DNA from: Antedon mediterranea
Taxonomy: Eukaryota; Echinodermata; Crinoidea; Comatulida; Antedonidae
Assembly (NCBI RefSeq): GCF_964355755.1
Contig: NC_092680.1
Span: forward strand, 18,577,001-18,641,000
Length of the DNA stretch: 64,000 nucleotides
Direction of reading: 5' to 3'
The notes beneath the pieces were generated by a model that was not told the origin of the DNA, ran no database searches, and saw only the letters and a list, made by a program, of their open reading frames with translations. Every line of letters starts with the position of its first letter. Position 1 is the first letter of the stretch. This document shows positions 54,200 to 64,000 of this stretch, piece after piece. The position numbers and the translations under genes are program-made.

Positions 54200-57100
54200 T
54201 TATTTTTGTTTCAACTTTACATGAGTTGCATCAGTTGCAACTCCACAATTGTTTTCTTTTTGATTCATAAGAACATAGCCGTTGTTTCCCCAGTTCGTCG
54301 ACCAGGAGTTCTTAATAAGCCAGTAAGATTCTGACCCTATCTTACCATACCCAACTGCTAACACAGCATGATCGAGATTCTCTGGTTTGTTTCCTGAAAT
54401 TCAAAAATATAAATATCACCTACTGTGGCAAATCGCCATTAAAATCGGGTGTGGCCGTATTCAGCATCCATAATGGAAAACCCTAAAGCTCTGACTACAC
54501 TATTAAAAATTATGTGACAAATAAAATGTGATGAGTCACGATGTCGTCATATTACTCCCGTAGTTGGTATACACACTTTTTTGTCAAGCTAGTTTGATGG
54601 TGTAGATAGAGCTTTAAGATTTGAAAAATTCACCCATCTAAGTGAATACAACTGTTAAGTGTTTAACCCTTTGAAGACGCAAGTTTTCTACCCCAAGTGA
54701 CTGAGGCTAAATAAGGCATTTTTAATAGATTTAGGAAAAATGCTAAATACATTTTTATGACTGTAACTTTCTGCAATTGTTGGTTTTACTGTTATGTGAA
54801 ATATTTTGGCCTTTCCGAAAAATTGCATTTTTTTTTGGACCTAGGTCAAAGGTCCAATGCTCAAAAAGTGCAATTCAGTAACCCAAAAAGTCAATCCGTA
54901 CATATACGGGCCTCACATCCGGGACAGTAAATTACCCCGTATGGGATACGGGCCACGTCTTTAAAGGGTTAAAGGAAAATATCTGCCTTCAGTGTACAGT
55001 AAACATTGAATATGGCTATTGCCTCTACTTAAAGATGTATTGTGCCTTTGTCAAATTCCAAAAAAATAAAAAGATTTCGAAAAAAAGTGGGTCATTTTGA
55101 AGTATCATAATAGTTATTAACTTTCACCAAAAAATAGTCGGAAAAAAAATCATTTAACTGAAATACACACGTTTTTGGGTTTAAAAAATAACTTTGACTT
55201 CCAGTCAAAGTTTTCGATCAAAACATATCTCATAATATTTGGCTGCTCTGTATGCATAATAATAAAACTTCCTCGCGATCTTTGTGAAAACACCTTCTCA
55301 ACCGTGACAAGTTGTAAACAATCCTAATTAGCATCATATATGTAACTCATGGTTTAAAATCTATGTTAACTTTGTTTTCCAGACGAAATGTAATCAAATT
55401 AATTTAGCTATTAATTACGTAAAATTGTTGTTTTTGTCTTGAATTTGTCGTGAATAACTTTAATATTACTTTGATATGGCCAATTAAAATTTAGTATATT
55501 TTGACCTTCATTTTTTTGTGTTTCAAGGGACAATACATCTTTAAGGTGAGGACTGAGTAGAAAGCAAGTATCCAATCCCTACAATTGTTGTTTGTACTTA
55601 CCACATGCCTTTTCGTAGTAGATTCCACTGGCGTAATACGACAACGACTTGTGCGAAGCATCTATCCCAACAGCAATAGGGCCAACATTGGCAATTGCAT
55701 TGGCCAACTTACTCTGACTTCCAGATGTAATGTTATAGTAGTCTGTGATCTGTATAGCTATATTGGAACTATTAAAGTGGCACCTTCCATTCTAAAGGTA
55801 GTAGTGTATAAAAAAATAATACAGATGAGTAGAGATACAGTAATTTCATAACATTAACAACATCTTCAATTGTAAAGATAAGGTATAAAACAGTACTACC
55901 AAGGAAGAGTTAAAATATAATTCAATTGTAATTTAACTCTTCCCTGGTAATACAAATGTATAGATACAGTATTAGTTCATAATATTATATTATTAGTGAC
56001 ATCTTCCATTCTAAAGATAAGGTATAAATAATTCATGGCATCATCTATTGTAAATATTTAAAGGTATAAAACAATACAAGGAGTCAGTTAAGTTATAACA
56101 TTAAATGGAATCTTCCATTTTAAAGATAGGATATAAAATATGTATTCATACTCATGAAACATGCTTTGAAATTTACCTTTTTTGTCACAGACAATAAATA
56201 AAATACCAATTATATACCATTATGATAAAAAATGGCGTAAAACAGTTTTGAAAGAAACAATTGAAATAAATAGGAATACCTGGCCAAGGTAATGACCATA
56301 TGTTGACTCGGCCTGTAAACCTCCATTATCCCTTATCCATTCATAGGAACGCCACTCTTCACCGCCATCACAACCATTGTTCCCGCGTTTCCATGAGCAG
56401 TCCATTAGATTCTGTTGTGACAGACGAACCATTTTTCCTGTCTGCAAATTATAATTAACATTAAAAATTAAAGAATTGTCTAATATTCTTTAAAGCTCTG
56501 TTTACACTATCAAACTAGTTGGACAAAAAAAGTGTAATGTGCCCAAATATGGTAGTGATATGACATCATGTAAGGGCACATCATATTTTTTTGTCACATT
56601 AAGTTTGATAGTGTGACGCTATTGGATTTCACACAGGTTTTTTTTTTAGTATGTACTATCTCACACCAAATGACCCACAATCGTCCAATCAAATGAAAGG
56701 AATTATTTAGGTGTTATATAATATATAATGTTTTATTTCATTTTTTAACAAAGCACCTTGCATCTACTTGTTCATCTCACCTTGACTTGCTTGATGTTTT
56801 CGCAAAGTTAAGTTTGTGATGGCAGAAAAAGACACTAGATTGCATTATGGAGTCGCAAAATTCAGCGAAACGAAACTTTAGTGCTTACCTCAGCCACGGC
56901 TAATGTAGTGCATACAGTACAAAAAATACATTTTACCTGGAGAAAATAAGCACCCTCTATAGTTCCAGTTGCACCAAAACTCCAACATGAGCCACAAGTT
57001 GCTTGGTCTTTTACTTGACTGACAGCACCTTTAAATATTTAAATGCCATTTTAAATCAAATCATTCTTTGTTAAATTGTTAACAATTCCATTAGGCTTTG

Positions 57101-60100
57101 ATGTTTTTAAAGACAGGAAATTCTCCCAAAATTGATCATAATTGATCTATATATTTGAGTAAAAATATATATAAAATCCAAAGAAAAATCAATTTTACAA
57201 AGGAAAATATATTATTTATCTTATAAAATTGTGAAAAAGTCATATATGTAGCAATACTTTTAAAAAAGGTGCTTATTTCATGATGCTTATTCTGCTTCAC
57301 TAAACATTAAGTGGGATCATTCAATGTTGTTGCAAAGGGTTATGTTTTATAGCAATAGAAACTTTAAACCTGGAGCTACACTTTAATTAAAGTTTCTGTG
57401 CTCGGCGGCAGAACAGTAATTTTGCCTGAACAAGCTGTCTGCAGTAGATAAAAACCCCAACAAAATTATCTTTACCCTTTATTCTCCAATCCACGCTGTC
57501 TGGTATTTTGTTATCTTTAGCAACGTAGGGCAAACCGTTGTTTCCGCTCGGTGTGTACAATCTTCCTCGCATTTGTCGTAGTTCATCGTCAAATAGGTCA
57601 ACTAGGTGGTTTACTTCCACTTTGTAGCTGAGATGCGCACGATTTGTTGAGTGAATAAACCTAGTAAATCATAGAATTCTCTACTATTAATTAAATGCAT
57701 CCTTTAATTTTATTTGTATCATGTACCATGCATTGTTTTCTGTCATTTAAATATTAATATAGTAGTAGTGTCGACCGTTGTAATTGTAGCTAAAATATTA
57801 CAAGCGCTGTATTTGTTAATGGATTGCTTGGCCTTCAACATTCGCTTCTTGATCTAAAGTTTATATATAGAACAGTTAGTAGGTAAGTAATTGATGTATA
57901 AAACAATTAATAGAGTACTCAAAATATTCTCCAAACATTCATAAAACGTGCACCCTTATTTTTGTTTCCTTCTCTTTTAAATTGTTCTGTTTTTGCACAT
58001 TTTGGCCCTGATGCTGCAACCATGCCCAAGTACTTCTTGGTCACTCTGAATCACAACAAATTACCAGATCTCAATAGAAAATTGTTTCAATTGGAAAGTT
58101 TATATTTACCGGACATTATTTCTGAAAGTTGATTGCCTCTTTCGATGTTCAAATGCATCACTGTATTGCTTATTATGTATATCTTTGTAGGTCTCGTAAA
58201 ACTTATTGTAACGGTCTCCTTTGTGTGGGCTAAAAATCTCTTGGTGTGGGTTAGTAATGATATGATGCTCAATACCAGGTCCAGGGAATGAGCCACACTT
58301 CAGACCTGTATTTCAATAAAAATTGTTATAACTAACAAAGGGTCAGGTTTGAAAATTACAATAGTGATAATGCTTGGTCCCTTGGATGCAACACAAGGAC
58401 GCAAGCACACCGTAATTTGACCTTTATAAATATTATTTTTTATATAACACTATTATGCTTTTGGTGGAATGGGATGCGATTTCCAGGCTACTTTTTATGC
58501 TCATTGTAAGGCTTATTAAATAAAATAATACAAGTTTCGATTTCAGCCAAAAAAACAATTAATATCGACAAACTAACAAATAATGACTATTATTGAACAC
58601 AATGTAATAGATAATAATAGAGAGTGTTAGTCACTAAATGTGTGCCAAAAAAAACCCCAGTATGTTCGCACCTTTAGGTAAATCAAACGTTGTATCAGGT
58701 ATCGGTTTAGTACTGTATACATAATAGTCCACGTAATAACGATCGTAATGGGAACCAATTAATGTGTCATAGCCAATCATTTCATATCGCACAGGTCTTG
58801 GTGGTTGGCTCTGTGTCACCATGAATCTGTACGTGTTTGTCTTTTGGCCTACATCAACAACACTTTTCCAAATGTCTACTTCAACCTCATTTGCAACTCC
58901 CTGCCCTGCATACTGTTAAACAAAAAGAAAATTTCCATTGTAACAAAAGTAAAATGTAACTATGTTAAAATAAAACTTGTGTTTTCTGCAACTCAATCCA
59001 TGTATCAACTCTTCATTTCAAAGATACATCACAGTAGAACCTATATTTAGGTGACGCCTATTAAGTGGATACTTTCTTGTGAAACGAACGAGAATGGAAC
59101 TATATTTGTCAACACTACGGGCCACCCCTATTGAGGAGACACTTTCCTGTGAAGCAAACAAGGGGAAATATATCTGTAAACACTACGGCCAACCCCTATT
59201 CAAGGGTCGCACCCCTATTCAAGGGTCGCACTCCTATTCAAGGGTTGCACCCCTATCCAAGAGTCGCCCTCCTATTCAAGGGTTGAACCCCTATTCAAAG
59301 GTTGCACCCCTATTCAAAGGTCGCACTCCTATTCAAGGGTTGCACCCCTATTCAAAGGTTGCACCCCTATTCAAGGGTTGCACCCCTATTCAAGGGTCGC
59401 ACCCCTATCCCAAGAGTCGCACCCCTATCCCAAGAGTCGCACTCATATTCAAAGTTTGCACCCCTATTTAAAGGTTGCACCCCTATTCAAGGGTCGCACG
59501 CCTATTCAAGGGTCGCACCCCTATTCAAGGGTCGCACTCCTATTCAAGGGTTGCACCCCTATTCAAAGGTTGCACCCCTATTCAAGGGTCGCACCCCTAT
59601 TCAAGGGTCGCACCCCTATTCAAGGGTCGCACCCCTATCCAAGAGTCGCACTCCTATTCAAGGGTCGCACCCCTATTCAAGGGTCGCACCCCTATTCAAG
59701 AGTCGCACCCCTATCCATGATATGTGTTAACACTATGGCCAACCTCCATTCAGGCAACACCTATAGGGACACTTTCCTGTGAAACAACCAAGGAGTGATA
59801 TGTGTTAACACTATGGCCAACCTCCATTCAGGCAACACCTCTATTAAGGGGGGACACTTTCCTGTGAAACAACCAAGGGGTGATATGTGTTAACACTATG
59901 GCCAACCTCCATTCAGGCAACACCTCTATTAAGGGGGGACACTTTCCTATGAAACAACCGAGGGGTGATATGTGTTAACAATATGGCCAACCTCCATTCA
60001 GGCAACACCTCTAGGGACACTTTCCTGTGAAACAACCGAGGGGTGATATGTGTTAACACTATGGCCAACCTCCATTCAGGCAACACCTCTATTAAGGAGA

Positions 60101-62753
60101 CAGTTTCCTGTGAAACAACCGAGGGGTGATATGTGTTAACACTATGGCCAACCTCCATTCAGGCAACACCTCTATTAAGGAGACACTTTCCTGTGAAACA
60201 ACCGAGGGGTGGTATGTGTTAACACTATGGCCAACCTCTATTCAGGCAACACCTCTATTAAGGAGACAGTTTCCTGTGAAACAACCGAGGGGTGATATGT
60301 GTTAACACTATGGCCAACCTCCATTCAGGCAACAGCTCTATTAAGGAGACAGTTTCCTGTGAAACAACCGAGGGGTGATATGTGTTAACACTATGGCAAA
60401 CCTCCATTCAGGCAACACCTCTATTAAGGAGACACTTTCCTGTGAAACAACCGAGGGGTGATATGTGTTAACACTATGGCCAACCTCCATTCAGGCAACA
60501 CCTCTATTAAGGAGACAGTTTCCTGTGAAACAACCGAGGGGTGATATGTGTTAACACTATGGCCAACCTTCATTCAGGCGACACCTCTATTAAGTGGACA
60601 CTTTCCTGTGAAACAACCGAGGGGTGATATGTGTTAACACTATGGCCAACCTCCATTCAGGCAACACCTCTATTAAGGCAACACCTCTTTGTTTGGTCCG
60701 AGGTACAAACATGTGTAGAATAGATAGACAGCTTTGTTCATTTTCAAAATCAGATACTGTACCTACACTACAATAAGATAAGGAATAAACCAAAGTAAAA
60801 GTAAATATCAATAGTATGATGAACTTTGACCCATAATACAGTATTTCAGATAAGCTAAATGTTGCCAGTCTAGCCATTTTACATCTTTATTGGAGGCATT
60901 GACACACAACAAGCAACACCTCCAGTCATGCATATGTTATTTTTCCTACTTCCTAATAATTTCACAATACTTTCATTTCTTTTGTTCATTGTATCATGGA
61001 GGAAAAAATCTCCATGATTGTATTTTATTCACCTACATTTGTTAAATCAAACATGTGTACCACGACATACAATCAATCATCTTATGTTTTGATTTATAGC
61101 AAATTAGTGACATAAAATTAAAGTGAAAATAAGTTATTCTCAACTTTAAATGTGTAGTTCTAATTACTAATACAAATGCAATTTGATTATTTTCAATGCA
61201 GCTTCTTATGTGCTAGATTTCATTTTTGTTTCGCTCTACACTAGAGATACAATGCTGTACAAAACGGAAAAATTGTGGTGGCTTGAGACATTGCGTTTCC
61301 ACCACAGTTTGTTGGTGTTCGAGCTGGAAGGATGTCATAAGTACATCGGCATAACAAAGTCATAAACTAATAACTGTAATGCCACAATTGAGCTCCAATA
61401 AAGATGTAAAATGGCTTTAGAGTGGCGAAATTTAAGCTTATCTGAAATACTGTATTATGGGTCAAAGTTCATCATAATAATGATATTTACTTTTACTTTG
61501 GTTTATTGCTTTATATTAAGTGTAAATATCTGATAAATGAACAAAGATGTCAAGTTAGAGAGTTGACTGGGTATAAGTTTAGTATTGTGACTAGTTGCAG
61601 TAATAACCTCCAGCCTTCCTAGTTTATTTCTAAAATATTATTTCTTTATATTAAAATCTAGTGATCTGACAGACACGATTTGCTCTTCTCTCAAATACTC
61701 TCACTCATAATCTGTCAAATTTTGACTTTACTTTATATGTATTTTATTTGTTTTCTTTCATTTAATATTATTCTATCTGTTAGTTAGTTTACTGTTAATA
61801 TCATATTCAATTGTATTATCAAGGGGTCATCATGAAGCAAGCTTACTCTTCCAGCAAGGGCCTGAGATAAAAAATAAAGGTGTGTCAAATGTAGGCTACT
61901 TGTATAGCTACAATAAACAATAATAATTAAGTTACTTCTCCTAAACATTTTGAGATACAAACACAAACTTACATTGAAGTCAGAGACATCAGGAATAAAA
62001 CTCTGAATAGAGACAGCACCGTCTTTTGTCCCATTCATCTGAAAGCATCCCGTTTCTACTTTACCTGTGACGGTTTCAGGAGAAATAGTGTAGGTGACGC
62101 CATAGTCAAAGCCAGCATTCTTTTCAAAGAGGTAAGTCTTGTCCAAACCTACAAAAAATTAAAAAGTAAAGTCAGTTTATTGTTTGGTTATTGCCAGGCT
62201 CTTACAAGCTAATAGTAGGCATTCACATTTGAATTTGAACAAAAAAATGAATGTATGAAAATACAGATATTAAGTGAAATTTTCCTTTTATAAAAGTTGG
62301 CTCTCTCTTACATAAATGCACAAGCTCTTTCCTTTCTAACCGGGAGCTTTTGATTTGAAGTTGAGGTAGTATTTCTTTTAGGCCTTTTTTTTATTATCCA
62401 GCAAAGGATCAGAGAGGGAAAGGTGTGCAGAAGTGCATCACATTGCATGATTGCTATGTGTCAGACGATGAACATCGACATGTCGACTCACCTAGGTCTC
62501 AAATCAAAAGCTCCCTATTCATTCTTCCTTCAATTTTTTGTTAATAAAGATTATTAATAAAGTATTGGTATAATACTATATTCCTATACATTTTTACCAT
62601 TATAGAAGGAAACCAGGCTCCTTTTGGTCTTCACATCATAGTAAATAGAAAACTCCTCCTTCAATTCAGCGTACGGTAATTGCAGAACACCAGAGGCATA
62701 GTAGCTTCCTGTAAATGCTGGCTTGGGAGGATCTGCTTTCACTGATAATGAAC
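54200..62753 (-). CDS. Papain-family (C1A) cysteine protease, counting-factor-associated-protein-D-like, nine exons, 5' incomplete
   Basis: Minus-strand exons: 62753-62598, 62148-61973, 58912-58672, 58305-58110, 57660-57476, 57028-56937, 56441-56280, 55791-55602 and 54393-54200 (TAA). GT-AG borders and phases agree, giving 529 full residues. The first part (about 240 residues, [18 protein letters not shown].. to ..PDTTFDLPK) is the extra N-terminal domain of this protease subfamily. Then comes an I29 inhibitor prodomain ([35 protein letters not shown]) and a C1A catalytic domain with the active-site Cys ([10 protein letters not shown]), His ([11 protein letters not shown]) and Asn (IKNSWS). 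The propeptide boundary is near IPDSVDWR. All catalytic residues are intact, so an active secreted or lysosomal protease is expected. The signal-peptide exon lies upstream, probably beyond 64000. Confidence 0.92.
54486..54614. mobile_element. MITE, AGCTCTG family (copy 4)
   Basis: Termini AAGCTCTGACTACACTATTAAA and TTTGATGGTGTAGATAGAGCTT, with TA flanks. The interior is diverged from copy 1. It is in the last intron of the protease gene. Confidence 0.65.
54663..54972. mobile_element. piggyBac-type MITE with TTAA duplication
   Basis: CCCTTTGAAGACG (from 54667) and CGTCTTTAAAGGG (to 54968) form terminal repeats flanked on both sides by TTAA. The ~302-bp interior has a further inverted pair (CCGTACATATACGGGCC / CCCCGTATGGGATACGGGCC). 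CCC..GGG ends plus TTAA are characteristic of piggyBac elements. Confidence 0.7.
56493..56620. mobile_element. MITE, AGCTCTG family (copy 5)
   Basis: The left end AAGCTCTGTTTACACTATCAAAC is well kept and the right end eroded (TTTGATAGTGTGACGCT). It lies between protease exons 57028-56937 and 56441-56280. Confidence 0.65.
56640..56750. repeat. Inverted relative of the palindromic element at 40149
   Basis: CCACAATCGTCCAATCAAATGAAAGGAATT and GGTGTTATATAAT match, on the opposite strand, the left part of the element at 40149-40290. The copy is incomplete. Confidence 0.5.
59040..60690. repeat. Two nested minisatellites (19-bp and 83-bp units) in a protease intron
   Basis: From 59040 a few diverged copies of an ~80-bp unit appear (CACTACGGCCAACCCCTATT..CACTTTCCTGTGAA). 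At about 59200-59720 one part of it, CACCCCTATTCAAGGGTCG, has expanded into roughly 27 tandem 19-bp copies with minor variants. From 59721 to about 60690 an 83-bp unit (GATATGTGTTAACACTATGG ... GTGAAACAACCGAGGGGT) repeats about 12 times. Open frames here are simple repeat translations ([14 protein letters not shown]) and not genes. Confidence 0.95.
60745..61551. repeat. Inverted duplication, ~155-bp arms about 490 bp apart
   Basis: TTTACTTTTACTTTGG, GACCCATAATACAGTATTTCAG and AATGGCTAGACTGGC-like words in 60745-60897 recur inverted in 61394-61551. This is probably a foldback element or an old inverted duplication within the protease intron. The loop contains no recognisable gene. Confidence 0.6.
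62342..62515. mobile_element. Short inverted-repeat element (MITE-like)
   Basis: Terminal repeats GGGAGCTTTTGATTTGA and TCAAATCAAAAGCTCCC bound a 174-bp interior with a smaller hairpin (CATCGACATGTCGA). No clear target duplication. It sits between the two first protease exons seen here. Confidence 0.6.
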
Positions 62754-64000
62754 CTGTGGAAAACAACAACGTTTGACATTAATACATCTTCACCTGATAA
62801 AGTGTGTCATTGTTTTAACACTAAAAATGATTACCATTGCACAGGAAACGGAAAAGTTATTATATTTGGTTAAATATCTATTGTCCACCAAACAAAAATA
62901 AAGGTGGAAACAAACTTATAATATTCTAATCCATTTTTGTTTTCGGACAATTATATCTTTTAAAGACTAGCTCCAGGTATAAAATTTATATTTATGATAA
63001 AATATAAACCAACAACATTGATAACGCCATTAATTGTCAGCGGTAAAGAAAACAAGTTTTGTGAAATAAGCCTTTTTCAAACAAGTGGTGCTATAAGAAT
63101 ATGTTGTAATGTTATACTATCGGAAATTCACCAAAATTGAATGTCATTTATGTAAATTTAAGTTTGCTTTTTTGGGAGAAAAAAAAGTGTACAAATAAAA
63201 AGACAGGGAAATATAATTTTAGAATTAGTTACCCAGTTAATACTTGTAAGTCATTGAAAATCGGTATAAGCCTACACGGCACAGTGCGTCGTTTAAACGT
63301 TGGTGGCGCCACAATCAATACAATTTAAAAATGTAATGCTTTTATTCACATTCCTTTCATACTGTATTTGCTTGTATTTGTTTACATACAAATAAAGAAA
63401 GCTCTGTCTACACTATCAAACTAGTTTGACAAAAACGTATGATGATAGACAGAGCTTTGGATTGGTGTATAGTATCATGTGACTTGACTCCATAAAACAC
63501 ATACAGATAAAAGGTAATCCTTTGTTTCACATTCTATTCCAACAATGGCTATTTCACTCTTCCTGTTGTACAGTAGGCCTACTTCCTCAATTGATGATTA
63601 TAGCATAGAGAAATAACTCCATGGGTATGGTATATTCACAAACATGTCTAATCAGACAAGTCTTTTACTTATCTATGATTTCTAGACAATTATCTCTCCC
63701 TCCCACATATTCCTGGAAAACTAAATAATTAGTGTGGTATATTTTGCCTCGGAGGTATTTATCCCTAATACTAAATAGTGGTTAGATGTCCAAGGTGTAG
63801 TGTTTTTTAAGGGTTTAGTTTTCCTAGAATGTAGGATTTGTTGTTTGTTTCCCAGGGTATAATTTTCCCTGGGGATTTTTCCGGATGGTACAGTAGCTGT
63901 CTGTGTGATTTATGGTGAAGTGTCTGGATATGGCAGGTTATTTGTATGGGGTAGACATTATGTTGGGTAGAATTCCTCTCACTTTATGGATCATTTGCAT
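62754..64000. other. Intron or 5' region of the protease gene
   Basis: The exon at 62753 needs an upstream exon ending one base into a codon. I found no signal-peptide-like minus-strand exon in this 1.2 kb, so the first exon probably lies beyond the window. A shortened AGCTCTG-family MITE (copy 6, 63399-63458) is present. Confidence 0.45.

Noticed and set aside
59079-59782. [14 protein letters not shown]-type frames in three phases
   Set aside because: Simple translation of the 19-bp minisatellite; open in several frames at once.
61183-61365. 60-codon plus-strand frame (..[20 protein letters not shown]..) as a possible gene fragment
   Set aside because: Short, no recognisable domain, and inside the loop of an inverted duplication; insufficient support.

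Overview
This is intron-rich, AT-rich eukaryotic nuclear DNA from an animal, most likely a marine invertebrate deuterostome such as an echinoderm. The evidence is long introns with GT-AG borders, an ASXL chromatin gene, an SLC5 transporter, KCTD proteins, a papain-type protease with the extended N-terminus common in invertebrates, and many short inverted-repeat transposons. The word TAGGCCTA recurs throughout. I cannot name the species from the sequence.

Layout. (1) 70-9888, plus strand: the last 11 coding exons of an SLC5 sodium/monocarboxylate cotransporter (SMCT-like). (2) 11041-11450: a perfect 40-bp minisatellite. (3) 14463-12424, minus strand: a single-exon RING-coiled coil-NHL protein. 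(4) 16833-35592, plus strand: a complete 11-exon ASXL (Additional sex combs-like) gene, head-to-head with the RING-NHL gene. (5) Inside ASXL intron 1, antisense, 17370-24431: an intact-looking LTR retroelement with apparently identical 298-bp LTRs and a 4-bp target duplication. (6) 38575-43905: three tandem KCTD6/21-like genes, the middle one dead. (7) 44115-45053: the 3' end of a LINE. (8) 46380-53660: about 7 kb of satellite DNA, with a ~470-bp unit array flanked by palindromic hairpin arrays. (9) 62753-54200, minus strand: nine exons of a papain-family protease (counting-factor-associated-protein-D-like) missing its signal-peptide exon. Its introns carry minisatellites and MITEs.

The most unusual object is the LTR element. 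It has a Ty3/Gypsy-type Gag but no protease, reverse transcriptase, RNase H or integrase. A consensus splice donor inside gag joins in frame to a PHD finger closely resembling the BPTF-type H3K4me3 reader. A single in-frame stop then separates the PHD from a 559-residue zinc finger-TatD-like protein whose metal ligands are almost all lost. The element lies 480 bp downstream of the ASXL start exon, where H3K4me3 would be expected, so PHD-guided targeting is a natural hypothesis. Its LTR carries a palindromic pair of POU octamer sites.

A second unexpected signal is a set of 22-47-bp palindromic insertions flanked by 8-bp duplications, apparently hAT-like elements reduced to little more than their termini.

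Intron borders and domain calls were made by eye from translated sequence and splice consensus. Family names rest on recognised motifs, not on searches.
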